This document shows, in pieces, positions 1-7,599 of a stretch of DNA of 32,118 nucleotides (position 1 is its first letter; each line of letters begins with the position of its first letter). Made by a program: the position numbers and the translations under genes. Under the pieces are notes generated by a model. That model had not been told where the DNA came from, searched no databases, and saw only the letters and a list, made by a program, of their open reading frames with translations. This stretch comes from Spirochaetales bacterium (GTDB lineage: Bacteria > Spirochaetota > Spirochaetia > SZUA-6 > JAFGRV01). The stretch covers positions 1 through 32,118 of the forward strand of contig JAFGWI010000017.1 of NCBI GenBank assembly GCA_016937215.1. Reading direction: 5' to 3'.

Positions 1-361
1 AATCCGCCTCGTTCAAATCCAGTTTAAAGGTTCCGTTGGTCACCACAACCACATCCAGAAAACCCATGTCCTTGGCTTCACAAACCAGGTCTCTTATGTT
101 TTTGCCACTGTCGCTCCAAAGAAAAGTTTCACCGCCACAGAAAAAAAGTATGCGCACACCCATTGAATAAAGCGTCTCCATTTCCTGCAGGATATTTTTA
201 TAAGGATAAATGATTCCATTAATATTATTAACCGCGCAATGTTTACATGCGAGATTACATTTATCGGTTACAATAATGGTTCCGAGAATCGGCTTATTTT
301 GCCTTAAAACCATTGTTTTAAGGGCAAATTTGAAAAAATACCAGAAAGTTGATGCTTTCAT
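1..361 (-). CDS. Radical SAM protein, N-terminal part (cut by window edge)
   Basis: About 120 residues of the N-terminus are visible; the gene runs off the left edge. The start ATG (complement of 359-361) has a GGAG ribosome-binding site about 8 nt upstream. Near residue 36 there is CNLACKHC, the CX3CX2C motif that binds the 4Fe-4S cluster cleaving S-adenosylmethionine. It is followed around residues 70-76 by CGGETFL, the GGE segment that contacts the methionine amino group, and by a VVVVTNGT strand typical of the radical SAM barrel. The N-terminal stretch before the motif (FWYFFKFALKTMVL) is hydrophobic and aromatic, as in lipid-modifying HpnH-like or similar radical SAM proteins, but the substrate cannot be told from this fragment. 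It is divergent from the sugar/XDH operon and separated from it by repeat copy A. Confidence 0.85.
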   Translation of the reverse strand, partial: MKASTFWYFFKFALKTMVLRQNKPILGTIIVTDKCNLACKHCAVNNINGIIYPYKNILQEMETLYSMGVRILFFCGGETFLWSDSGKNIRDLVCEAKDMGFLDVVVVTNGTFKLDLNEAD

Positions 362-555
362 AAACAAATCTCCAGCAGAAAGTATGCCACAATCGATTAT
401 TATCGTCAAATGAAGGTTGTGAATGGTTATGTTAATGTGATGCGTTTTTCAGAGAATGTTTTGCCATAATAACAGCAGTATGATCCACGACGATGGAGCA
501 GTGATTCCCGGCAACAGGCTTATTGCTTTATAATACAAGGGCCCTTTGTCCCGTG

Positions 556-671
556 TTAGGGATAGGAGGCATGGCAGACCATTTTTTCAAAAATGGTCTG
601 CCAAAGCGTTTTTGCCGGGACTTTTTCCCGGCAAAAACCTTCGGAGGCCATAGCCGGAGTGCCGGGCCTGG
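556..671 (+). repeat. Two-hairpin dispersed repeat, copy A
   Basis: This is a member of the repeat family described in the findings. It begins TTAGGGATAGGAGGCAT. Hairpin 1 is a perfect 14-bp palindrome with arms 573-586 (GGCAGACCATTTTT) and 589-602. A spacer AAAGCG follows, then hairpin 2 with 11-bp arms 609-619 (TTTTTGCCGGG) and 627-637 around a 7-nt loop. The tail is CCTTCGGAGGC and then a GCCGGGCCTGG box. The tail is more diverged than in copies B, C and D, which share GCAAAGCCCGGCC or a close variant. It lies between the divergent radical SAM gene and the sugar operon. The rest of 362-886 contains no gene; a TATAAT at 529-534 lacks a convincing -35. Confidence 0.85.
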
Positions 672-718
672 TCACAAATCTTCGATTTGCTGCTCGGCCA
701 TGCAGCCTAATAGCCCGG

Positions 719-802
719 CCCCTGGAATGGTTTTGGAATCGGGCCCATAAGCCGGGGTTTTACCGGCTTCACGACTCCCCTATTCCCGGCTCATTCCAGG
801 GG
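719..802. repeat. Extra inverted repeat next to repeat copy A
   Basis: CCCCTGGAATG at 719-729 is the exact reverse complement of CATTCCAGGGG at 792-802. Inside it sits a second inverted repeat, AAGCCGG at 749-755 with CCGGCTT at 763-769. The other four copies of the dispersed repeat do not have this module, so it may be a separate element or an extended end of copy A. It ends about 85 bp before the ATG of the dehydratase gene. Confidence 0.55.
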
Positions 803-886
803 TAACACCCAAAAATTGAAAAAAAATTCAAATCATCTTGTCTATCGTTGACAGCTGGCCATGGTCAGAGTACAATATCTGGAACT

Positions 887-2365
887 ATGGGTTGGCATGA
901 AAGACATCGGATTTATATTATTGGCGCCGGTATTGCCGGGGTTTCCATTTGCAAGGAGCTGAAGTCCAAGGGGATTTTCGGGAAGGTGGTGGCCTTTCTT
1001 GATGATGACCCTGCCAAGATAGGTAAGCTCATCGATTCGGTTCCTGTGATCGGGCCTCTGGACCATATTTCAGGGCTCATTAACCCCAATCCCGATGATG
1101 AGGCGGTGATTGCCATTCCGTCGGGTACCAAGGATCAGCTGAAGCGCATCTATTCCTACCTGAAACAGGCTCGTTTTTCCCGTATCAAGATTATTCCCCG
1201 GATTTCGCAAATTCTTGAAGATGAAGCCCATTTGATTCAGACCCGCGAGGTAAACCCCCAGGACCTTCTGATCAGAACGCCGCACAAGGTTAATCTGAAG
1301 CAAAGCATCAGTTATCTTCGAAACAAACGCGTGCTCATTACCGGCGCGGGGGGCAGCATTGGCAGTGAATTGTCACGGCAGTTGCTTTCAGCCGGGGCCC
1401 AGAGGCTTTATCTTTTTGGCCATGGTGAAAACTCGATTTACGAGATCACCCGGGAACTCAAGCTGCTTCAGGAAGAGGGCGTGGGCGAAAAAGCAACCAT
1501 TGTTCCGGTTTTAGGCGAGCTTCAGGATAGTGATTTCGTGAGTTTTATCATCAATCGCCTTAAGGCCGACGCGGTGTTTCATACAGCGGCACACAAGCAT
1601 GTACCCTTGCTGGAAGAAAACCCTGTTGAGGCCATCAAAAACAATGTCTTTGGCACCCGGAATCTGGTACTGGCCTGTCTAAAGGCCGAGATTTCCCGTT
1701 TTGTGCTGATTTCCACTGACAAGGCGGTTGAGCCCTGTAATGTTTACGGGGTATCTAAGTTTCTGGCCGAGGAGATTGTGCTTGAGCAGAACAAAAGGGG
1801 CCGCCATTTCATGATTGTCCGTTTTGGTAATGTTCTGGGTTCCCGGGGCAGTATTGTGCCTCTTTTCCAGGACCAGATCAAAAAGGGCGGCCCGGTTACG
1901 GTGACTTCACCGGAAATCGCCCGCTATTTTATGACTATTCCCGAGGCCGCATCCCTGGTGCTCAAGGCTGCTGGCCTGGATTTGCCCACCGACCTTCTGG
2001 TTCTGGACATGGGGCAACCGGTGAACATCAAGGAACTGGCTGAGAAAATCATCACCTTTTACGGATTTGAGCCGGAAAGGGACATTAAAATCGATATTGT
2101 GGGTCTGCGCCCGGGCGAAAAAATGCATGAAAAGCTTTTTGCCGAATATGAGGAAGCCAGCCCCAGCCCCTTTGAAAACATCATGCAGATACGGCGCAGC
2201 GAGGTGCTCAAGGTTTCCCTTGATGATTTACTTACCCAGCTCAGGCCGATTTGCTTTCTTGATAAGGCGAATCCCGAGGCTTTCCGTAACCGCCAGCTGT
2301 TGAAAAATGTTCTGAGCCAGACCATCCCTTATTACAAAGCAGGTAATTATGAGCCGCCATACTGA
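887..2365 (+). CDS. Nucleotide-sugar 4,6-dehydratase, FlaA1/CapD-like, lacking membrane domain
   Basis: This is predicted to be an SDR enzyme converting a UDP-N-acetylhexosamine into its 4-keto-6-deoxy form, the first step to amino-deoxy sugars of glycans. The first ~130 residues form the Rossmann-like domain found in the large FlaA1/CapD/WbpM family (IIGAGIAG, then FLDDDP). The SDR domain starts near residue 147 with the NAD-binding GAGGSIGSE (153-161 in this numbering). The active-site segment is STDKAVEPCNVYGVSK, giving Y287 and K291. Large membrane members of the family (PglF, WbpM, CapD) usually have Met where this protein has Tyr; small inverting enzymes such as PseB have Tyr. No transmembrane helices are present, unlike those large relatives. 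An in-frame TTG at 848 would add 13 residues, but ATG 887 has the better context. The next gene overlaps its end by 17 nt. Confidence 0.85.
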   Translation: MGWHERHRIYIIGAGIAGVSICKELKSKGIFGKVVAFLDDDPAKIGKLIDSVPVIGPLDHISGLINPNPDDEAVIAIPSGTKDQLKRIYSYLKQARFSRIKIIPRISQILEDEAHLIQTREVNPQDLLIRTPHKVNLKQSISYLRNKRVLITGAGGSIGSELSRQLLSAGAQRLYLFGHGENSIYEITRELKLLQEEGVGEKATIVPVLGELQDSDFVSFIINRLKADAVFHTAAHKHVPLLEENPVEAIKNNVFGTRNLVLACLKAEISRFVLISTDKAVEPCNVYGVSKFLAEEIVLEQNKRGRHFMIVRFGNVLGSRGSIVPLFQDQIKKGGPVTVTSPEIARYFMTIPEAASLVLKAAGLDLPTDLLVLDMGQPVNIKELAEKIITFYGFEPERDIKIDIVGLRPGEKMHEKLFAEYEEASPSPFENIMQIRRSEVLKVSLDDLLTQLRPICFLDKANPEAFRNRQLLKNVLSQTIPYYKAGNYEPPY

Positions 2366-3554
2366 TTTTATTCCCTTTTCACGTCCCCGCATTAGTCACG
2401 AGGAAGAAGCCGCTGTGCTTCGTGTTTTACGAAGCGGCTGGGTCACCACTGGCCAGGAATGCCTGGGTTTTGAAAGGGATTTGGCCGAAATGGTCGGAGT
2501 AAAGCATGCCCTGGCCATGAATTCCGGCACAGCCTGCCTGCATTTGGGGCTCGAAGCCATGGGTATTAAAAAAGATGATTATGTGATCACCACGCCCTAC
2601 TCTTTTACTGCCTCAAGTGAAATCATCCGTTATCTGGGTGCCCATCCCTATTTTGTGGATATTGATAAAGGTAATTTTCATATCTCCTCTGAAGGGATAG
2701 ATAAATGTCTTCATTCGGAAAAGAAAAACTTTAAGGCCATTTTACCGGTGCATATTGCCGGTGAATCCTGCGACATGAGTGCTATTCTGGAATTGGCGCA
2801 AAAGCATGGGCTTAAGGTGCTGGAAGACGGGGCCCACAGTTTTCCAGCCAAAGATAAAGAAGGGTATTTTCAGGGCACCCGGGGTGACGCGGGGATTTAT
2901 TCCTTTTACGCCAATAAAACCATCACCACCGGCGAGGGGGGCATGCTGGTCACCAATGATTCAACTATCGCCGAACGGGTGAAAATCATGCGGCTTCACG
3001 GCATTGACAGGGAGTCCTGGGACCGCTACACCAGCACAAAGCCCAAGTGGTTTTACCAGGTAGTGGAGGCAGGCTATAAATACAATCTCAGCGATATTCT
3101 GGCAGCCATTGGCCGGGTACAGCTGACCAAGGCCATGGAATTTCTGGAGTTCCGCGCGGCCATTGCCAGGCGTTACACCGAAGAGCTCAAGGAGCTGGAT
3201 TGTCTGGTTTTACCGGCTTTCAGCAAATATCATTCCTGGCACTTGTTTGTTGTTTCAATTGTTTCTGAAAAACTGACCATTAACCGTGACCGCTTTATCG
3301 AAGTGTTGGCGGAAAAGGGAATCGGGACTTCGGTTCATTTTATTCCCCTACACATCATGCCCTATTATCAGAAAACCTACGGTTTTAAGCCTGAAGATTT
3401 CCCCCATGCCCTGGATAAATACCAACGCTCTTTCAGCCTTCCGATTTATCCGGATCTGGGAATAAATGAGCAAGAAAAAATAATCGATGCGATTAAAGGG
3501 ATTTGCAAAAATCATTATAAAAAATCCCTTGCAGTACAAAAGGCACTGCAATGA
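2349..3554 (+). CDS. DegT/DnrJ/EryC1/StrS-family PLP aminotransferase (nucleotide-sugar)
   Basis: This is a 401-residue PLP-dependent aminotransferase of the family that aminates keto sugars (PglE, PseC, ArnB). The opening SRPRISHEEEAAVLRVLRSGW is a family hallmark. MNSGTACLHLGL near residue 57 fits the PLP phosphate-binding loop. D160 in VLEDGAHSFP should pair with the pyridine nitrogen. K190 in SFYANKTITTGEGG should be the Schiff-base lysine. It is translationally coupled on both sides, with a 17-nt overlap upstream and an ATGA overlap downstream. The upstream 4,6-dehydratase would make the 4-keto substrate, so the pair probably makes a UDP-4-amino-4,6-dideoxy-hexosamine; whether at C4 of the gluco or altro series cannot be told. 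Confidence 0.9.
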   Translation: MSRHTDFIPFSRPRISHEEEAAVLRVLRSGWVTTGQECLGFERDLAEMVGVKHALAMNSGTACLHLGLEAMGIKKDDYVITTPYSFTASSEIIRYLGAHPYFVDIDKGNFHISSEGIDKCLHSEKKNFKAILPVHIAGESCDMSAILELAQKHGLKVLEDGAHSFPAKDKEGYFQGTRGDAGIYSFYANKTITTGEGGMLVTNDSTIAERVKIMRLHGIDRESWDRYTSTKPKWFYQVVEAGYKYNLSDILAAIGRVQLTKAMEFLEFRAAIARRYTEELKELDCLVLPAFSKYHSWHLFVVSIVSEKLTINRDRFIEVLAEKGIGTSVHFIPLHIMPYYQKTYGFKPEDFPHALDKYQRSFSLPIYPDLGINEQEKIIDAIKGICKNHYKKSLAVQKALQ

Positions 3555-5629
3555 GTGTTCGTGAAAAGGAACACCAAAAGCTTCATGGTGAGGCGATTTT
3601 TACCAATGATATTCACCCCGATAATCTACTTAATGCAATCATTGTTCGTTCCACTGTAAAAGAAGGCAGCGTAAAAGAAATCAAATTACCCAAATTACCG
3701 ACTGGCTACTTTATATTTACTGAAGAAAATATACCGGGTGATAAATTCATTAATTTCGGAGCCTATAATATGCCCTTTTTCGGCAGCAAGAACATCTCCT
3801 ATATCGGGGAGGGGATTTGCCTTTTAGCAGGTCCTGATGTTAAAACCTGCCGAAAACTCTCCAGCGAGATAGAAATTATTTATCAGAAAAAACCCGAAAA
3901 AAACCCTGATGAGAAAACAGAAAAGTCTGTTAGCAGCAGATATGAGCTGAATCTTCAGAAAGAATGGCCCAAAAGCATGAAAAAAACAGCGCTGAGCTAT
4001 AATGGCACTGTTAAATTCAGAAGACCCATGATCCTTGAACCAGAAACCATTACAACCTTGAAAAACAAGGATGATCTTATTCTTTACGCTCCTGCTCAAA
4101 ACCCTTATATTCTTAAAAACCTGCTCACATCGGTCCTGAAAATCTCCCCGAACCGGATAAAAATTATTGTTCCATTTATATGCGACCCCTTTTATCAAAA
4201 AACCGCCTCAGTTTACTTAAACACTGTTTATTGCTCTATCATTACCATGAACACAGGCCGCCCTTGCAAACTGACCCTCGGTAAGGAAGCACAATACCTT
4301 TATTCGCCTGGTTCGCCTGATCTTGATTACAAATTTTACGCGAAAATAGATGAAGATAACAAATTATCGGCTATAGAAATGAATCTGGATTTTCACACAG
4401 GGGCTTATCCGGTTTTTTCTCATAGCTGTAATGATTATTCAGCCATTGCTGCCAAGGGTTTATACCAGATCGATTCATTTGTGCTAAATGTGAATCTTCA
4501 AAAGGACAATAAAGCCCCGACCCAAATCGGGAGGGGCTATTGTGAGCCGCAGGTCCATCATGCAATCGAAAGTTTTCTTAACCATTTTGCCCAGGATCAG
4601 GAACAAAATCCACTGGAAACCAGACTGGATTTACTGATTTCTTCACACCAGCAGAAAACAAAACGAAATTACGCGCCAGACTATCATGAATTCCTGCAAA
4701 GCGCCGCTTTAAAGGCAGACTTTTCACGAAAATGGACATCCTATCAACGGCTTCATAACAAAAACAGCTACGCCACCATGCCCACAGCCAGACGCGGGAT
4801 AGGCATGGCTTTTTGCCCCCATTATATTTATCCCTGCACTGATTATGAAAACCAGAATTATAAAATCACCTGTACATTTGATAAAAATAAAAAGCTTCGA
4901 ATTCAGAGTTCCCTTGTGGATATCAATCAAAGTCGCTCCTACACCCTGTCAATTGCCGCAGCCAAGGTCCTGAATCTTCATATATCGGAAATCATTTTCG
5001 AAGCACCTAAGCTTGAGAACACTCGCAAACCCGAACCTCTTGAACACCTTCGAACCATGACATTGGTTAAAATGGTGGAAGATGCCTGCCGGCAAATAAA
5101 AAGCAAATTAAAACGTCTGAAACCGCCGATCTCTGTGGCCAAACGAATCATCTGGCCCAAAATCAATGTGGCCCCTTTTGATGATTTGTTGCCGGAATCC
5201 CTGGAAGCAACATTCATTGAAGTTGAAATCGACCCTATATTTCTTCAACCCCAAATTCGCGGGGTTTGGGTGGATTATTATATTGGTCCGCGAATACATG
5301 AAGATAAAATCAGGCCACAAATCCAGAGCGCCCTTAATTTTAATCTGTCCCAGGTTTATAAAATGCCGAAATTAAAAGCCTTGGCCAGTAAAACCGAAAT
5401 AGAACCCGATTACGGCTTTATTACAGCCAGAAACCAGCCGGGAAGTGTTATTGATTTCAACACAAGTGGAGATTCCCACGACCGCTCCCGGAGCCTGGGT
5501 CATCTTCCTGTAACAGGCGCGGCGCCTGCCTTTAAGGCAGCAGTCGAACAAGCCATGGGGATAAAAATCCTGAATACCCCTTTTTCAGCCCAGGACCTTT
5601 ACAAGGAGACCACAAGCATTGACCATTGA
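3551..5629 (+). CDS. Xanthine-dehydrogenase-like large (molybdopterin) subunit, degenerate active site
   Basis: This 692-residue protein resembles the molybdenum subunit of the xanthine dehydrogenase/aldehyde oxidase family. Family landmarks are KLHGEAIFTND at the N-terminus, TGRPCKLTLGKEAQ near 235-247, GRGYCEPQ at 327-334 (the RG-x-G-xP region), VDINQS near 456-461 and GPRIHEDKIRPQIQ near 579-592. Two expected elements are altered. The glycine-rich GGGFGGK loop aligns with VPFICDPFYQK (207-217). The GEPP motif carrying the catalytic glutamate aligns with GAAP (656-659), so the glutamate appears to be alanine. At 692 residues it is slightly shorter than usual (about 750). It overlaps the preceding aminotransferase by 4 nt and the following iron-sulfur subunit by 11 nt. 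The fold assignment is firm; molybdenum hydroxylase activity is doubtful. Confidence 0.8.
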   Translation: MSVREKEHQKLHGEAIFTNDIHPDNLLNAIIVRSTVKEGSVKEIKLPKLPTGYFIFTEENIPGDKFINFGAYNMPFFGSKNISYIGEGICLLAGPDVKTCRKLSSEIEIIYQKKPEKNPDEKTEKSVSSRYELNLQKEWPKSMKKTALSYNGTVKFRRPMILEPETITTLKNKDDLILYAPAQNPYILKNLLTSVLKISPNRIKIIVPFICDPFYQKTASVYLNTVYCSIITMNTGRPCKLTLGKEAQYLYSPGSPDLDYKFYAKIDEDNKLSAIEMNLDFHTGAYPVFSHSCNDYSAIAAKGLYQIDSFVLNVNLQKDNKAPTQIGRGYCEPQVHHAIESFLNHFAQDQEQNPLETRLDLLISSHQQKTKRNYAPDYHEFLQSAALKADFSRKWTSYQRLHNKNSYATMPTARRGIGMAFCPHYIYPCTDYENQNYKITCTFDKNKKLRIQSSLVDINQSRSYTLSIAAAKVLNLHISEIIFEAPKLENTRKPEPLEHLRTMTLVKMVEDACRQIKSKLKRLKPPISVAKRIIWPKINVAPFDDLLPESLEATFIEVEIDPIFLQPQIRGVWVDYYIGPRIHEDKIRPQIQSALNFNLSQVYKMPKLKALASKTEIEPDYGFITARNQPGSVIDFNTSGDSHDRSRSLGHLPVTGAAPAFKAAVEQAMGIKILNTPFSAQDLYKETTSIDH

Positions 5630-6098
5630 ATTTATTCTAAACAACAAAAAAGTCAAAATTGAAAGCCCGGCTTACCAGTCATTACTGGATATTTTACGTA
5701 TTGATTTTAATTTAATGGGCACAAAATCGAGCTGCCGAAGCGGTGAATGCGGTGCCTGTCTGGTGTTGGTTAACCGCGACCTTGTGAACAGCTGCCTCTA
5801 TCCTGCATTCAAGGTTCACAATAAGGAAGTTCTTACCATCGAAGGGCTGGCGTCGCTTAAGGAATATCAAATCTATGAAAATGCCTTTACTGAACTGGAA
5901 GCCACCAACTGCGGTTTTTGCACCCCCGCCCTTATAATGGCAACCGAGGGGCTGCTTTCCCACAACAACAATCCCAGCGACGAAGAAATCAAGGACGCCT
6001 TATCGGGCAACATTTGCCTATGCACAGGCTATGATAAAATTTTACTGGCTGTGAAAGAGGCGGCAAAACTGAAAAGGAAGAAAAAAAATGTCCGATGA
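5619..6098 (+). CDS. 2Fe-2S subunit of xanthine-dehydrogenase-like complex
   Basis: This is a small two-domain iron-sulfur electron carrier of the XdhC/CoxS/HcrC type. The N-terminal plant-ferredoxin-like domain has C39, C44, C47 and C59 (SCRSGECGAC plus NSC). The C-terminal four-helix domain has C98, C101, C133 and C135 (CGFC and CLC). All eight cysteine ligands are intact, so both clusters should form and electron transfer is probably retained even though the large subunit looks unusual. At 159 residues the length is normal for the family. The start overlaps the large-subunit gene by 11 nt and the end overlaps the FAD-subunit gene by 11 nt, so the three are translationally coupled and probably made in equal amounts. 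Confidence 0.95.
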   Translation: MTIEFILNNKKVKIESPAYQSLLDILRIDFNLMGTKSSCRSGECGACLVLVNRDLVNSCLYPAFKVHNKEVLTIEGLASLKEYQIYENAFTELEATNCGFCTPALIMATEGLLSHNNNPSDEEIKDALSGNICLCTGYDKILLAVKEAAKLKRKKKNVR

Positions 6099-6963
6099 TT
6101 CCATCATCCTTCGGCCTCAAAACATCCATGAACTGCTGGTTATGGCCAACGAATATCCTTTGGCTGTGATTTATGCCGGCGGAACCAGTTTGTTTCCGCA
6201 GATTTCATCGGGCCTTAAAGAAATACCCAGTCACACCATATCCCTGGAGCATGTTCAGGAAATGAACCATATTTCACGCACAGAAAAATACCTTGAAATA
6301 GGGGCCAGGGCGAATCTGGAAAAAATATATTCTATTGGCCCGCCAGTCATACCCGACACCTTGCTCAAGGCCATACGCGAAACAGCGAGCCCCTCGATAC
6401 GCAATATTTCAAGCATAGGCGGTATTATCTGCAGCGGGAAAGGAAGTTCTTCCATTCTTGCCCCCCTTTATCTCTTTGACACCCTGTTGGAAATCCGTAG
6501 TTTAAGCCGCTCCCGCTGGATTCCCATTTCTCGATTTATCAGTGAAAAGGGAAGCATACAATTGCGTGAAAAGGAAGTACTCACACGCATACGTATTCCT
6601 TTTGGTGAATGGAATTACCAGAATTACAGAAAAAGTCTTTACAATTCTAAGAGCCGTGATGAAAGTCTCAGTTTTTGCGCGTGCATAAGGCTTTCGAAAA
6701 ACATCATTCTGGATTTACGATTCGCCTTTGGAGGTGTTTCCAAACGACCCTTTCGAAACAGAGAATTTGAAATATTATTTCTCGGTAAAAAAATTCCCTT
6801 TCGGACAGAAGAGCTGAATGCCCTTATTTCAGAATTACAATTCTATCTTTCACCCAAGGATGAAAAAGAAAAGCCCATTGCTTATCAAACACGATGCGCC
6901 CTTGAATATTGCCGTTACTTTTTTGAGGAAATCAACCTGGGCATTCATCATATTCCCGGTTAA
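6088..6963 (+). CDS. FAD-binding subunit of xanthine-dehydrogenase-like complex
   Basis: This is the flavin subunit of the same complex (CoxM/HcrB/XdhB type), 291 residues, normal length. Two FAD-binding motifs are visible: AGGTSLFP at 30-37, matching the family AGGTDL-P loop, and SIRNISSIGG at 103-112, matching the IRN-GTIGGN loop. The usual asparagine and acidic positions are partly replaced (GGIICSG instead of GGN), a milder version of the divergence seen in the large subunit. The C-terminal domain is the typical CO dehydrogenase flavoprotein C-terminal fold (LDLRFAFGGVSKRPF). It is the last gene of the operon. The rSAM/RiPP locus begins about 300 bp downstream. Confidence 0.9.
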   Translation: MSDDSIILRPQNIHELLVMANEYPLAVIYAGGTSLFPQISSGLKEIPSHTISLEHVQEMNHISRTEKYLEIGARANLEKIYSIGPPVIPDTLLKAIRETASPSIRNISSIGGIICSGKGSSSILAPLYLFDTLLEIRSLSRSRWIPISRFISEKGSIQLREKEVLTRIRIPFGEWNYQNYRKSLYNSKSRDESLSFCACIRLSKNIILDLRFAFGGVSKRPFRNREFEILFLGKKIPFRTEELNALISELQFYLSPKDEKEKPIAYQTRCALEYCRYFFEEINLGIHHIPG

Positions 6964-7262
6964 CCCCCTCTCTTTTATCAAAAGCACCCAGCTGTTTTTC
7001 TTTATTCATGAGCACAAAATTGAAACAAAGTGTCACCGCTCCTGCTTTCTTGCATGGCCTCAGAAATAGCAATGCCCACTTTCCGCATCCGAATTCAAGT
7101 CTGAAAAGCAACACTTTTAAGGCTAGCAAGCCTTAGGTAATGAAAGTTTGTAAGCGCCCCGAATCACAGGCGAGTTCATTATTTTGGCTTTAAATATTAA
7201 AATCCAGGGCCATCAATCCGTAAATATCAAAAAAATACTAGAAATATCATGCGAAAGTATTA
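6964..7262. other. Intergenic stretch between FAD-subunit gene and RiPP promoter
   Basis: No gene is convincing here. A small hairpin, AAGGCT at 7119-7124 with AGCCTT at 7129-7134, has no clear T-tract and is only a weak candidate end for the operon. Base composition shifts to AT-rich after about 7180, consistent with the promoter region that follows. Confidence 0.4.
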
Positions 7263-7291
7263 TTGATAATTGGGTTATAGGGGAATATAAT
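7263..7291 (+). promoter_or_regulatory. Sigma-70-type promoter of the RiPP precursor gene
   Basis: TTGATA at 7263-7268 and TATAAT at 7286-7291 are separated by exactly 17 bp, a nearly consensus housekeeping promoter. Transcription would start near 7298 and leave a leader of about 78 nt before the precursor ATG. Confidence 0.65.
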
Positions 7292-7308
7292 GTACCTCGA
7301 AGAATAAA

Positions 7309-7330
7309 TAATGTTAAGAAATTAACATTA
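7309..7330. promoter_or_regulatory. Inverted repeat in the precursor leader, possible operator or RNA hairpin
   Basis: TAATGTTAA at 7309-7317 and TTAACATTA at 7322-7330 form a perfect 9-bp palindrome around GAAA. The position, just downstream of the predicted start of transcription and 30 nt before the ribosome-binding site, suits either a repressor site or a GNRA-like tetraloop hairpin in the mRNA leader. Confidence 0.4.
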
Positions 7331-7375
7331 CAAGAATTAATTGTAAGGATATTATAAAAAAGGAGGTAAAAACTT

Positions 7376-7552
7376 ATGTATAAAAAAGCCTATTCAAAAC
7401 CACAGATTATCAGTGAAAAGCTAAACGCAGGCGTTTTTGGAAGCTATGGCAGCGGCGGAGGCGGCAGTATCAGCATGTTGAAATCTAAAAGAACAGATGC
7501 TGTGTTAAATTTCGGTCCATTTTGTTGTGAAAAAAATATCTGGCCTTTTTAA
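7376..7552 (+). CDS. Putative RiPP precursor peptide, 58 residues
   Basis: A perfect AGGAGGT ribosome-binding site at 7361-7367 sits 8 nt before ATG 7376. The product opens MYKKAYSKPQIISEKLNAG, the polar, KPxI-containing type of leader often seen on substrates of PqqD-like recognition domains, followed by VFGSYG. A Gly/Ser linker (GSGGGGS, residues 25-31) comes next, then a tail rich in residues used by radical SAM maturases: F46, F49, C50, C51, W56 and F58, with NFGPFCC and IWPF. It has no membrane segment or known domain. The gene is followed at once by a terminator and faces the maturase genes. The precursor role is inferred from size, layout and neighbours; the leader/core boundary, perhaps around the Gly stretch, is not known. 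Confidence 0.75.
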   Translation: MYKKAYSKPQIISEKLNAGVFGSYGSGGGGSISMLKSKRTDAVLNFGPFCCEKNIWPF

Positions 7553-7599
7553 GAGATGAACAGAATTTTTTAAACATCTCAACATACAAAACAATCACT

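Noticed and set aside
523-805. Two overlapping 70-75 residue frames across repeat copy A
   Set aside because: They translate hairpins, are not conserved between the repeat copies and lack a real ribosome-binding site; the GGAGG near 567 belongs to the repeat box.
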